Source: Clostridium acidisoli DSM 12555 (lineage in GTDB: Bacteria > Bacillota > Clostridia > Clostridiales > Clostridiaceae). From it: 64,000 nt of DNA. The translations under genes and the position numbers were made by a program. Each line of letters starts with the position of its first letter. The first letter of the stretch is position 1. The notes beneath the pieces were generated by a model. It ran no database searches, had not been told where the DNA came from, and worked only from the letters and a program-made list of their open reading frames with translations. Of this stretch, positions 15,045 to 24,029 are shown piece after piece. Location: positions 434,001-498,000 of the forward strand of contig NZ_FWXH01000003.1 of assembly GCF_900176305.1 (NCBI RefSeq), read 5' to 3'.

Positions 15045-16610
15045 TTATGCAAAAACTTCACCGGAATATTGATCTATATTTAATTTTGTTATTTTATCAG
15101 TTAGAGCCTTCTTAATTTCTATATTATCAAGAGATAGGTATTTTACATTGTTAAAATACATACCATTGCGCCTCATAGGTTCTAGAAAACTCATCATGTC
15201 AGCATAACCTTTTTCTGCAGCTTCATCAAATTCTATAGATATATCTTTCATTTCAACTTTTTCAATCTTTCTCTCGGGAAGGCCGTACATAAAGGCAGCA
15301 CAGACTTTAGTGTTTGTGGAAATTATATTTTTTATATAGATTTTACCTATATAAGGAGTTCCTTCATCTATAGGTAAAATTTCTTTGTCCCATACATATT
15401 TTGTTTTACCATCTGCGTCGCAAAAATAAAATGAATTAATAGCAAAAGGGGTTGAAACCTTATCCATCTTTACGTTTTTTATATGAATATCATCTATGAT
15501 ACCTTTTGAACCACGTCCTCGTCTTGTTTTTATTCTAAGGCCTCTATCTGTAGTATTAAATGTACATTTTTCTATAAATATAGATTTAACACCAGAAGAC
15601 ATTTCACTTCCAATTACAACGGCACCATGACCAGATTTCATATTACAATTTCTAATATAGATATTTTCTGATGAAACCGGATTTTTTTTGCTTATATCTA
15701 TTTTCCCTGATTTTATTGCGATGCAGTCATCACCAACAGAAAAAGTGTCTCCCAAAATAAGTACGTCTTTTGAAGATTCAGGGTCTAGAGCATCTGTATT
15801 AGGTGCATCAAAAGGGTTTTCTATATTTATATTTATAAATTTCAAATGTTCACACATTAGAGGATGTATGGTCCAAGAAGGAGAATTTTTTATAGTTATT
15901 CCTTCTAGTAATATATTTTTACAAGAATTTAAGAATACAGTTCGGGGACGCCATGCAATTCTTTTTTCTTTTGGGTTAAGCCACCAATTATTGAAATCAG
16001 CATTACCATCTAAAATACCGCTACCAATTATATTTACATTCTCTACAGAAATACCTGTAATTAAACTTGCAAAGGAATCTGCTTCATTTCCTTCCCAGGA
16101 GCTAAGATAGAAATCCTTATCCGCACATTTAATTGTGCCATTAAGCATAGGATAAAACTCTCTTTCTTTTAAACCTAGAAGTACTGCTCCTTTTTTTAAT
16201 TCAATCGTTATATTACTTTTGAGAAATAATGGACCTGTAAGATAGATTCCTTCTGGTATTATAACTCTTCCAAAGTTAGGACAACATGTAATGGCGGCTT
16301 GCAAAAATGCTGTATCTATATTTTTACCATCGCCTATGGCACCAAAATCTAATACATTTACAAAAGCATATTCAAACTTTGTGTTGATATTAAGAATAGG
16401 AGATCTATCAGTAGAAAGTTTATCTTCAATAAAAACAGAGTAATTTGTTTCAGGTTTTAAATTATTTATAGTAAATACATTTTGTGTAGTTGTAAAAGTT
16501 TCTTTATTATCTAAATATATTATTGCTTCATTTTTTAGGTAAAAGCATTCATCGTTTTCTATTTCAAATGATGCAGTTGAAGAGGTTATTGAAACTAAAT
16601 TCATTTTCAT
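15045..16610 (-). CDS. Glycoside hydrolase family 28 (polygalacturonase-type)
   Basis: A 521-residue right-handed beta-helix enzyme that cleaves galacturonic acid linkages in pectin. After an N-terminal fibronectin-like domain (about 1-85) comes the GH28 core: NTDALD (about 272), GDDCIAIKSGK (about 292), GHGAVVIGSE (about 327) and RIKTRRGRG (about 360), which hold the three catalytic aspartates and the substrate histidine and arginine/lysine. There is no signal peptide, so it likely acts in the cytosol as an exo-enzyme on imported oligomers. It is the last gene of the minus-strand pectin operon under the LacI operator at 20974. Confidence 0.93.
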   Translation of the reverse strand: MKMNLVSITSSTASFEIENDECFYLKNEAIIYLDNKETFTTTQNVFTINNLKPETNYSVFIEDKLSTDRSPILNINTKFEYAFVNVLDFGAIGDGKNIDTAFLQAAITCCPNFGRVIIPEGIYLTGPLFLKSNITIELKKGAVLLGLKEREFYPMLNGTIKCADKDFYLSSWEGNEADSFASLITGISVENVNIIGSGILDGNADFNNWWLNPKEKRIAWRPRTVFLNSCKNILLEGITIKNSPSWTIHPLMCEHLKFININIENPFDAPNTDALDPESSKDVLILGDTFSVGDDCIAIKSGKIDISKKNPVSSENIYIRNCNMKSGHGAVVIGSEMSSGVKSIFIEKCTFNTTDRGLRIKTRRGRGSKGIIDDIHIKNVKMDKVSTPFAINSFYFCDADGKTKYVWDKEILPIDEGTPYIGKIYIKNIISTNTKVCAAFMYGLPERKIEKVEMKDISIEFDEAAEKGYADMMSFLEPMRRNGMYFNNVKYLSLDNIEIKKALTDKITKLNIDQYSGEVFA

Positions 16611-16635
16611 AATTATTCATCACTCACTTTCAAGT

Positions 16636-17277
16636 TTAGTATCCAATTTCATCAGCTATTATTATGATTTTAATTCTTCCTTCAAATTTTATTCCATTAT
16701 GAATAATTGTTGTAAAATTACATATTCTTTTTTTGCAATCACAATCAACACAGTATCCTGTTTCTACACAAGGAGTTTCATGTTTTATTCTCTTTGAATT
16801 CATAGGGGCTATGTCACGTATTCTCTTAAAAGCAGAATCAATGTTATCAACTATTTTATTTACACCGGCCACGATTATTACATTTCTAGGACCAAAAATC
16901 ATAGGTGCCACTCTGTTACCAGTGCAATCAGTGTTTACAAGTTCTCCATTTTTAGTAATGGCATTAGTTCCTGTAATCAGATAATCTGCAGTAAGAGATT
17001 TTCTGTGTATTTCAACTATGTCTGGATTAAAGGGAAGTTTCTGATATCTATCAAAAAAATTATAATTCCCATTTCTTAAAATGTCCACAATTCCCATTTG
17101 ATTTAAAGTATCAGAGCCTCCAATTGCTACACTTGAACCTTCTGTTATCATAGAAAGTAGGGCGCTTTTTGCATCTTCAAGAGTATCTGCATAAGATGCT
17201 TTGAAATGTTTTTTATTTAGAGTTTCAACTATTTTTTTTGCTTTACATATATTTTGCCATTTTTTTATTTCATCCAT
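16636..17277 (-). CDS. LUD-domain (DUF162/YkgG-like) protein
   Basis: A 213-residue protein of the LUD superfamily, which includes LutC of lactate oxidation and related stand-alone proteins often found beside sugar catabolism genes. Visible are SSVAIGGSDTLNQMGIVD, LITGTNAITKNGELVNTD and GPRNVIIVAGVNKIVDN, typical of the family, and a cysteine cluster YCVDCDCKKRIC near residue 180 that may bind metal. No LutA/LutB partner is present, so lactate oxidation is unlikely. The start at 17277 is chosen for GGGAGG 9 bases upstream. It lies inside the pectin operon; its step there is unknown. Confidence 0.8.
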   Translation of the reverse strand: MDEIKKWQNICKAKKIVETLNKKHFKASYADTLEDAKSALLSMITEGSSVAIGGSDTLNQMGIVDILRNGNYNFFDRYQKLPFNPDIVEIHRKSLTADYLITGTNAITKNGELVNTDCTGNRVAPMIFGPRNVIIVAGVNKIVDNIDSAFKRIRDIAPMNSKRIKHETPCVETGYCVDCDCKKRICNFTTIIHNGIKFEGRIKIIIIADEIGY

Positions 17278-17383
17278 TAAAATTTGCCTCCCAAATTTAA
17301 GTATCAATCAGGACCACGTGTTAAATTGACACATGGTCTTTATATATTTTATGAAATGCGTAAGATGGTTATAAATCCTCTAT

Positions 17384-18922
17384 CTAAATTGTTTTAGGTT
17401 TTGCTTGAATATGACCTGACTTGTTGTTTTTGTAGGATACATTATTATTTCCAAAACACTGCTCATACTTCCATCCAGTCAATTCTTCTATTGCTGCTTT
17501 TGCTTCTGGAGTTACATCTGCTTTTGATCCTCCAGCATGAACTCTATTTACTTCATCTACTAATAATTTATGAGTTTCTTTTGTAAGTTTAAATCTAGAA
17601 GCTGCAACCCAAGTTATTAAAAGTAATACAACTGGAACAACAATTGCAACTACACATATTCCAATAACTGCACCATGTGGCTGCACGTGAACATTTTTTC
17701 CGCTTTTAAAACCAAAAACTCCTAAAACTATTCCAAGTACAATTGGTTCTATGGCTGAAGCTACCTTTCCAAATAAACCATTGACACCGTTATATACGCC
17801 TTCTCTTCTCTTACCTGTTATTGCTTCATCTATATCTGCAATGAAGCCCATCTGGTAAGTAGGAACATAATCAATTGATGTTTTACCTATAATGTTAATT
17901 ATCGCAAAGATTACAAATAAAGCTACTGTTATTGATGAATGTCCAATAAGAGCAAGTAATAGATAACCAGCAGATCCTACAAAAACAATAGCTGATCCAA
18001 TTTTATAAGTCTTTGGTCCTCCAAATTTATATGCTAACAAAATATACACAAACAAAGCAACACATGAAATTATTGATGAGGTACTGTTTATACTTGATAC
18101 AGTAACGGTTGATACCAATACAACAAATACTGCAAAATAAGTAAATACTCCACCGGATAGTTGCTTAAATACACTTCCCAAAAACCACATTATAGTATGA
18201 AGTCTAAAGGCTCTATTTCGCATACTTGAAAATATGTCTGTTCCTAGTTTCTTAAACACTTCAACAAATGAACCTGCAGCATCTTCATAAACAATGTCCT
18301 TAGGATCCCTTTCATATACATTTAATATAAAGAAAATTAAGAAAATTGTGGTTATTATTCCGTAGATAAGACCAATATACCAAAATGATTTAGCTGAAGT
18401 TTTACCGTACGTTGAAAATATATATGCAGTTAAAAATCCAGTTATAATGCCTGATATAGTACCACAGTATTGTTTACCACCAATTAATTTTGCTTTTTCA
18501 GCCGCATTCTGTGTCATTTCAGCTGGAAGGGTAGTTCCTGGCACAAAAATTAATGTATAGGATATTTCATATATAAAGTTAACAATTAAATAATAAGCAA
18601 AAGATTTTTCTGCTATCCATAAAGAAGGAAACACAAGTGCTACGCCAATTATTCCTACAGCGATAAAAGGCTTTCTTCTTCCATATTTCTTACCAAATTT
18701 TGTTTGCCCAACTGCATCACTTATAAATCCTAAAATAGGATTACCTAATGCATCTATAAGTCTGACGGCTCCAAATATAAAGCCTGCCTTTACAGCGCTT
18801 ATTCCACATACGCTTGTGTAAAAAAACATAAGCCATGCGGATATTAGTCCCTGTGCTCCACTTCCTAGAAAGTTTATACTTGCATAACCAAATATATTTC
18901 TTAATTTTATTTTTTCTGACAT
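17384..18922 (-). CDS. GPH-family sugar:cation symporter
   Basis: A 512-residue transporter with about 12 membrane helices, belonging to the glycoside-pentoside-hexuronide:cation symporters. The motif GFISDAVGQTKFGKKYGRRKPF in the first cytoplasmic loop is diagnostic. Its place between the deacetylase and LUD genes in an operon with GH105 and GH28 points to import of oligogalacturonides or unsaturated uronides driven by H+ or Na+. A long, lysine-rich cytosolic tail follows the last helix. The ATG has AAGGGGGA upstream. Confidence 0.9.
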   Translation of the reverse strand: MSEKIKLRNIFGYASINFLGSGAQGLISAWLMFFYTSVCGISAVKAGFIFGAVRLIDALGNPILGFISDAVGQTKFGKKYGRRKPFIAVGIIGVALVFPSLWIAEKSFAYYLIVNFIYEISYTLIFVPGTTLPAEMTQNAAEKAKLIGGKQYCGTISGIITGFLTAYIFSTYGKTSAKSFWYIGLIYGIITTIFLIFFILNVYERDPKDIVYEDAAGSFVEVFKKLGTDIFSSMRNRAFRLHTIMWFLGSVFKQLSGGVFTYFAVFVVLVSTVTVSSINSTSSIISCVALFVYILLAYKFGGPKTYKIGSAIVFVGSAGYLLLALIGHSSITVALFVIFAIINIIGKTSIDYVPTYQMGFIADIDEAITGKRREGVYNGVNGLFGKVASAIEPIVLGIVLGVFGFKSGKNVHVQPHGAVIGICVVAIVVPVVLLLITWVAASRFKLTKETHKLLVDEVNRVHAGGSKADVTPEAKAAIEELTGWKYEQCFGNNNVSYKNNKSGHIQAKPKTI

Positions 18923-18967
18923 AATTTAATCCCCCTTAATAATTAAATATATTTATATTTTTTAAGG

Positions 18968-19768
18968 CTAAAGAAATTTTGTTGTAGAGCCACCTTTGAC
19001 TTCAATTATTTCATTGTTAACGCTAAGCCAAGCTGATTTCGCAGATGGATTATGAACAAATGTGCTGTTTGCTGAAAACTTCAAGTTATTAAGCAAATTA
19101 ATATAATCAACTATTTCTATATTTGTTGCATACCAAATATCCTCTTTATTAGAGACATAATTGCAGAAATTTTCGATAAGACTCCAATTGTTGTCCTTAT
19201 CGAACTCATAGCTATGGCCCCAAACATACATGAGATATAAATATTGTTTTTTATGAAGTTCAACAAAGCTTTTAGCATTTTCCATTAAATTGTGATTGTG
19301 GTGACAGGTAGCTTTCCATTCATAAAAATCACTAGGTAATTCGAAATTGTCTTTATTTCCAACAATTCTTGAATATTCAATGCCTAGATACTTTAGCATA
19401 CTTTTAATTTCAGCATTATAGGAGCCATTTGGATAAGAAAGACCTCGTACTGTATAGCCTACAATATCCTCAAGGTTTTTTCTGTCGCTAAGTATCTCTT
19501 TTATTATCTGTTCACTGGGACATCTAGCTATTGTAGGGTGAGTTAAAGTATGGGCTGAAACTTCATGACCACGGTACAAGTCTTTAATTTCATCCTTTTT
19601 GAGATGTATATCAAGTCCAAGAAGTCCTGAATTTAAATGAAAAGTGCCTTTTATTCCATACTTATTAAAAATGCCAACTAATCTTTTGTCATACTTTTTT
19701 CCATCATCATAACTCATAGTTAATGTTTTAAATTTTCCGAATGGGAAACATTTTAAAATAGTAGCCAA
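18968..19768 (-). CDS. NodB-type polysaccharide deacetylase (CE4-like), cytosolic
   Basis: A 266-residue NodB-fold protein. The catalytic motifs are TMSYDDG (the two aspartates), HEVSAHTLTHP (HxxxxH metal ligands, residues about 68-78) and LSYPNGSYN. Most CE4 enzymes are secreted and act on peptidoglycan or chitin; this one has no signal peptide and sits in a pectin operon, so removal of acetyl groups from imported pectin fragments is a reasonable inference. The start is TTG 19768, with AGGGGGTC eight bases upstream; no better ATG exists. Spacing to the GH105 gene is 67 bases. Confidence 0.82.
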   Translation of the reverse strand: MATILKCFPFGKFKTLTMSYDDGKKYDKRLVGIFNKYGIKGTFHLNSGLLGLDIHLKKDEIKDLYRGHEVSAHTLTHPTIARCPSEQIIKEILSDRKNLEDIVGYTVRGLSYPNGSYNAEIKSMLKYLGIEYSRIVGNKDNFELPSDFYEWKATCHHNHNLMENAKSFVELHKKQYLYLMYVWGHSYEFDKDNNWSLIENFCNYVSNKEDIWYATNIEIVDYINLLNNLKFSANSTFVHNPSAKSAWLSVNNEIIEVKGGSTTKFL

Positions 19769-19835
19769 TTTTTATGACCCCCTGTATAATATTTAAAATA
19801 AAAACGTTTTCTGAAATTGCAAATATAAATAAAAT

Positions 19836-20921
19836 TTATAATAATTCATATTGAGAGGATGCTAGCAAAAATGGTCCAAGGCCTTTTGGTTCATTACTAA
19901 CTATTGGTTCACTTATATAATAAGCGAAACTACCATCACGATTATCTTTTCCCCCAAGACCAGCAACATAACAAATTTTATTTAAATTTATAAAACCATC
20001 TTTTGTTTCTAATATGAATTCATCCACAAGTCCACCGTAAGCCTCTTTAGCAGTTTCTTTTAAATCTAAAGGAAGGTAACCATTTTTAACACCTTTAAGT
20101 AGGGCGTAAACTATCATAGATGAACCTGAAGCTTCTAAGTAGTTGCCTTTTCGGCTGCCTTCATCTAAAACTTGATACCATACGTGACTTTCTTTATCTT
20201 GAACTTTAAGTAAAGCTTGCACACAATTGTTTAATGTGATAATAAGTTTTGGTTTATCAGTGTTAGTTTCAGGAAGAACTTCAAGGGTATCAACTAGAGC
20301 CATTACAAACCATCCCATAGATCTTCCCCAAAAATGAGATGATAGTCCAGTTTCTTTATTAGCCCAGTTCTGAGTTTTAGATTCATCAAAGGCGTGGTAA
20401 AGAAGTCCAGTTTTTTCATCCTTTAAATTTTTTTCACATATTACAAATTGATGAGTTACATCATAAAATTCATTAGCATTTCCAAATTCTTTTATATACT
20501 TAGCATAAAAAGTTGAACCCATGTACAAACCGTCTAACCATATTTGATTAGGGTATATTTTTTTATGCCAAAAAACGTTTTCTTTAGTTCGTGGATGAGT
20601 GTTAAGTTGGTTTCTCAAAATATCTAAAGCCTTTTTATATTTCTTATTTCCAGTTTCTTTAAATAACGTCAACAATATTTTTCCGTTATTTAAATGATCT
20701 ATATTGTATTCTTCTAAATTATAACCTTTGATAGTTCCATCTTCAGATATGAAATGATCCATGTTGTTAATGACAAAGTCCAAATATTTCTTATCTTTTG
20801 TCATCTTAAACACTTCAGCTATGCCATCTAAAGTAAGACCATATTCATATCTCCAGTTATCTAGCAAATCTATTTTTTTACTTATGATAGAATCAGCCAT
20901 CCATTTTGAATAAATTTTCAT
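19836..20921 (-). CDS. GH105 unsaturated rhamnogalacturonyl/galacturonyl hydrolase
   Basis: A 361-residue (alpha/alpha)6-barrel enzyme of the YteR/YesR family. It hydrolyses the unsaturated uronic acid from the end of pectin-lyase products, releasing 5-keto-4-deoxyuronate for KduI. Family features include NWRYEYGLTLDGIAEVF, the catalytic aspartate in QIWLDGLYMG (Asp130), and HFWGRSMGWFVMALVD. No signal peptide, in keeping with cytosolic action. It is the first gene of the five-gene minus-strand operon, with AGAGGTG before the ATG and a LacI-type operator 53 bases upstream. Confidence 0.92.
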   Translation of the reverse strand: MKIYSKWMADSIISKKIDLLDNWRYEYGLTLDGIAEVFKMTKDKKYLDFVINNMDHFISEDGTIKGYNLEEYNIDHLNNGKILLTLFKETGNKKYKKALDILRNQLNTHPRTKENVFWHKKIYPNQIWLDGLYMGSTFYAKYIKEFGNANEFYDVTHQFVICEKNLKDEKTGLLYHAFDESKTQNWANKETGLSSHFWGRSMGWFVMALVDTLEVLPETNTDKPKLIITLNNCVQALLKVQDKESHVWYQVLDEGSRKGNYLEASGSSMIVYALLKGVKNGYLPLDLKETAKEAYGGLVDEFILETKDGFINLNKICYVAGLGGKDNRDGSFAYYISEPIVSNEPKGLGPFLLASSQYELL

Positions 20922-20973
20922 AAAAACACCTCTTAAAACATATTTGGTAATTTAAATATTTGCATTAAAAACA

Positions 20974-20989
20974 ATGTTAACGTTAACAT
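20974..20989. promoter_or_regulatory. LacI-family operator in front of the GH105 operon
   Basis: ATGTTAACGTTAACAT is a perfect 16-bp palindrome with the central CG typical of LacI/CcpA-family sites. The same core occurs before kduI, so it is the likely operator for the regulator encoded at 21190. Confidence 0.85.
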
Positions 20990-21189
20990 AAATTCATGTT
21001 ATCATTCTAATTTACCATTGTCAATATATAAAATACAAATTTACGTAAATATAGAATTACTTACAACGGACTTATAAATAAAGTTTCTACAGCTACAAAA
21101 GAGAGACTCTATATGATATAATTTTTTTATCAATACAGTGTATGAAATAAAAACATAGTTTATAACTTTTTATGGCAAGGGGCGATTAA

Positions 21190-22179
21190 ATGACTAACAT
21201 TAAGGATATAGCAAAATATTGTAATGTTTCGGTAATGACAGTTTCAAGAGCATTAAATAACAGTGGGGAGGTAGCAGACGCTACAAAAGAGAAAATTTTA
21301 AAAGCTTGTGAAGAATTGAAATATAAACCAAATGCAGCGGCAAAAACTTTAATCACTAAAAAAACTAAAATGATAGGTCTTATTATACCTGATATAGCAA
21401 ATCAATATTATGCAAACATAAGTAAGGGGGTAAGTTCATATCTTGAAAGTAAAGATTACGGTCTTATATTATGTAATAGTGATAGAAAAAAAATTAATGA
21501 AAATAAATATTTAAATTTTCTTTCTGAAGGGAGAGTTGATGGAATAATAATTTTACCTGTAAAACCTAAGAAAGGGGACTATGAAGATATTGTAAAACAA
21601 ATTCCTATGGTTATGGCAGATAATTTTGCTGATGGACTAAATGTAAATTTTGTTTCAAGTGATAATTACATTGGTGGTACAAAAATTATTGAGCATATGG
21701 TGAAGCAAGGTTATAAAAATATAGGTGTAATACTAGGGGATAAGGAATCCACTGCGTCTAATAATAGATTTAAAGCGTACAAGGATGTACTTGAAAAAAA
21801 TACAATTAAATATAATAAAGATATAGTTGTTCATAGTAATTCTACTTTTGAAGAAGGTTTTTTAATGGCCGAAAAACTTGTTAAAAAAGGAGTGGATAGT
21901 ATTTTTGCTATAAATGATACTGTTGCTATGGGGGTAATAAAATATTGTTATGAAAATAATATAAAGCTGCCAGAGGATCTTGGTATTGCTGGGTACGATA
22001 ACATTGAACAATCATCAATGCTTACACTACCTCTAACAACTGTTGATCAAAACAATAAAAAAATTGGGTTAATAGCTGCACAAATGTTAATTTATAACAT
22101 AGAGGGTAAGGTAAAAGAGATTAATAATATCATACTTGAACCTAACATTGTAATAAGAAAATCCTGTGGGGAAAAATAG
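21190..22179 (+). CDS. LacI-family repressor of the pectin genes
   Basis: A 329-residue repressor. The N-terminal helix-turn-helix and hinge are typical (IKDIAKYCNVSVMTVSRALN, then YKPNAAAKTL), followed by a sugar-binding-protein-like effector domain (IGLIIPDIANQYYA, GIAGYDN). It is divergent from the GH105 operon and precedes kduI. Both flanks carry GTTAACGTTAAC palindromes, so it very likely represses both arms and is released by a pectin breakdown product such as a keto-deoxyuronate. AAGGGGCG precedes the ATG. Confidence 0.93.
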   Translation: MTNIKDIAKYCNVSVMTVSRALNNSGEVADATKEKILKACEELKYKPNAAAKTLITKKTKMIGLIIPDIANQYYANISKGVSSYLESKDYGLILCNSDRKKINENKYLNFLSEGRVDGIIILPVKPKKGDYEDIVKQIPMVMADNFADGLNVNFVSSDNYIGGTKIIEHMVKQGYKNIGVILGDKESTASNNRFKAYKDVLEKNTIKYNKDIVVHSNSTFEEGFLMAEKLVKKGVDSIFAINDTVAMGVIKYCYENNIKLPEDLGIAGYDNIEQSSMLTLPLTTVDQNNKKIGLIAAQMLIYNIEGKVKEINNIILEPNIVIRKSCGEK

Positions 22180-22229
22180 CAATGTTAGCTTGACTATGGA
22201 AAAATACAAATGTATAATAAGGTCATAAT

Positions 22230-22245
22230 ATGTTAACGTTAACGA
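22230..22245. promoter_or_regulatory. LacI-family operator in front of kduI
   Basis: ATGTTAACGTTAACGA shares the 12-bp palindromic core GTTAACGTTAAC (22232-22243) with the site at 20974. It lies 46 bases before the kduI start. Confidence 0.85.
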
Positions 22246-22290
22246 AAGCAATTTTATGAGTTTATAGAGAATTAACTAGGAGGGACATAT

Positions 22291-23121
22291 ATGGATATTA
22301 GATATGCAAGTCATTTAGATGATGTAAAGAAATATGATACAGAAGAATTGAGAAAAAAATTTATGGTGGAAAATGTTTTTGTTGAAGGTGAAATTAGCTT
22401 AATATACAGCCATATAGACAGAATTATTTTTGGAGGAGTAGTACCTACTAAAAAAACACTTTATTTAGAAGGTAGCAAGGAGCTTGCTTGCGAATATTTT
22501 CTTGAGAGAAGAGAACTTGGAGTTATTAATATAGGTGGTGCAGGTGCAATAACTTTAGATGGTAAGAGATATGAGCTTGCTTCAAAGGATGGTATTTATG
22601 TTGGTATGGGAGTTAAAAAAATAGCTTTTGAAAGTGCAGATGAAAAACATCCAGCTAAGTTTTATATAAATAGCGCTACAGCACATAAAACTTATCCAAC
22701 CGTTAAAATTAGTCTTGAAAAAGCTAATAAGGTTCATTGTGGAAGTGATGAAGAATGTAATAAAAGAACAATAAATCAATATGTTCATCCAGCAGTTTGT
22801 GAAAGTTGCCAACTTGCTATGGGTATGACTATTTTGGAACCAGGAAGCATATGGAACACCATGCCATGTCACACCCATGATAGAAGAATGGAAGTTTACT
22901 TATATTTCAATATGGATGAAGACAATGTTGTTTTTCATCTTATGGGAGCTCCAGATGAGACAAGACATATAGTAATGAAAAATGAGCAAGCTGTAATATC
23001 TCCAAGTTGGTCAATACACTCAGGTGTAGGAACAAAAAATTATACATTTATTTGGGGTATGGTTGGTGAAAATAAAACATTTACTGATATGGATGAAATA
23101 CTTACTAAAAATTTAAAATAA
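22291..23121 (+). CDS. kduI: 5-dehydro-4-deoxy-D-glucuronate isomerase
   Basis: KduI converts 5-keto-4-deoxyuronate to 2,5-diketo-3-deoxygluconate in cytosolic pectin catabolism. The 276-residue length equals the family norm. The zinc site is seen in [15 protein letters not shown] (two histidines and a glutamate, residues about 194-201) plus a late histidine in [12 protein letters not shown] (about 243). The opening [20 protein letters not shown] is typical. GGAGGGA precedes the ATG. It is followed by kduD after 19 bases and is controlled by the operator at 22230. Confidence 0.96.
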   Translation: MDIRYASHLDDVKKYDTEELRKKFMVENVFVEGEISLIYSHIDRIIFGGVVPTKKTLYLEGSKELACEYFLERRELGVINIGGAGAITLDGKRYELASKDGIYVGMGVKKIAFESADEKHPAKFYINSATAHKTYPTVKISLEKANKVHCGSDEECNKRTINQYVHPAVCESCQLAMGMTILEPGSIWNTMPCHTHDRRMEVYLYFNMDEDNVVFHLMGAPDETRHIVMKNEQAVISPSWSIHSGVGTKNYTFIWGMVGENKTFTDMDEILTKNLK

Positions 23122-23140
23122 CTAGGGGAGTGTTATCAAG

Positions 23141-23923
23141 ATGGATTTTTCAATAGAAGATTTTTCAATGGATTTTTTTTCATTAAAAAGTAAAGTTGCA
23201 ATAGTAACTGGGGGGAATACAGGACTTGGTCAGGGTTATGCCTTGGCACTTGCAAAAGCAGGCGCGGATCTTTTTATAGTAACACATAATGATAATTTTG
23301 ATGAGACAAAAAAACTTATTGAAAACGAAGGAAGAAGAGTAGAATTTATTAAAACAGATTTGTCTATTAAAGAAAATATACAAGAGGTAGTGGATAAGTG
23401 TATTGAAAATTATGGGAAAATAGACATACTTGTAAATAATGCCGGGACAATAAGAAGAGCGCCAATTCTTGAATATAAAGAAGAAGATTGGGAAGACGTA
23501 ATAAATATTAATTTAAATGCAGTTTATTATTTAAGTCAAAAAGTAGCAAAGGTAATGGTAAAACAAGGTGGTGGAAAAATAATAAACGTAGCTTCCATGT
23601 TGTCTTTTCAAGGTGGAAAATTTGTACCGCCTTACACTGCATCAAAACATGGCGTTGTAGGTATAACTAAAGCTTTTGCAAATGAACTTGCTGATAAGAA
23701 TATACAAATTAATGCAATAGCTCCAGGTTATATTACTACGAACAATACTGCACCTATTTTAAAAGACAAAAAGAGAAGTGAAGAAATTTTATCAAGAATA
23801 CCTGCAGCAAGATGGGGAAATCCATACGATATAATGGGAACTGTAGTATTCTTAGCAGGAAAAGCTTCTGATTATATAAATGGACATGTATTAGCAGTTG
23901 ATGGTGGATGGCTAGTCAGATAA
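23141..23923 (+). CDS. kduD: 2-dehydro-3-deoxy-D-gluconate 5-dehydrogenase
   Basis: A 260-residue short-chain dehydrogenase that reduces 2,5-diketo-3-deoxygluconate to KDG. The Rossmann motif is TGGNTGLG (residues about 23-30), the NNAG motif NNAGTIRR, and the catalytic YxxxK YTASKHG with the serine in VASMLSF. Its place right behind kduI fixes the assignment among SDR proteins. GGGGAG lies 10 bases before the ATG. KDG kinase and aldolase, needed next, are not in the window. Confidence 0.93.
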   Translation: MDFSIEDFSMDFFSLKSKVAIVTGGNTGLGQGYALALAKAGADLFIVTHNDNFDETKKLIENEGRRVEFIKTDLSIKENIQEVVDKCIENYGKIDILVNNAGTIRRAPILEYKEEDWEDVININLNAVYYLSQKVAKVMVKQGGGKIINVASMLSFQGGKFVPPYTASKHGVVGITKAFANELADKNIQINAIAPGYITTNNTAPILKDKKRSEEILSRIPAARWGNPYDIMGTVVFLAGKASDYINGHVLAVDGGWLVR

Positions 23924-23964
23924 TAAAGCAAAAAAATTCAATTTAAAACATTTAATAGATATGG

Positions 23965-24000
23965 AGCTGCCTCAATATTCTTATTTTGAGGCAGCTTTAT
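23965..24000 (+). terminator. Terminator after kduD
   Basis: AGCTGCCTCAA and TTGAGGCAGCT pair perfectly with a TTTAT tail. It separates kduD from the pectinesterase gene, although read-through is possible. Confidence 0.85.
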
Positions 24001-24029
24001 CTTTCATTTAAAGATAAGGGGTGAAATTT

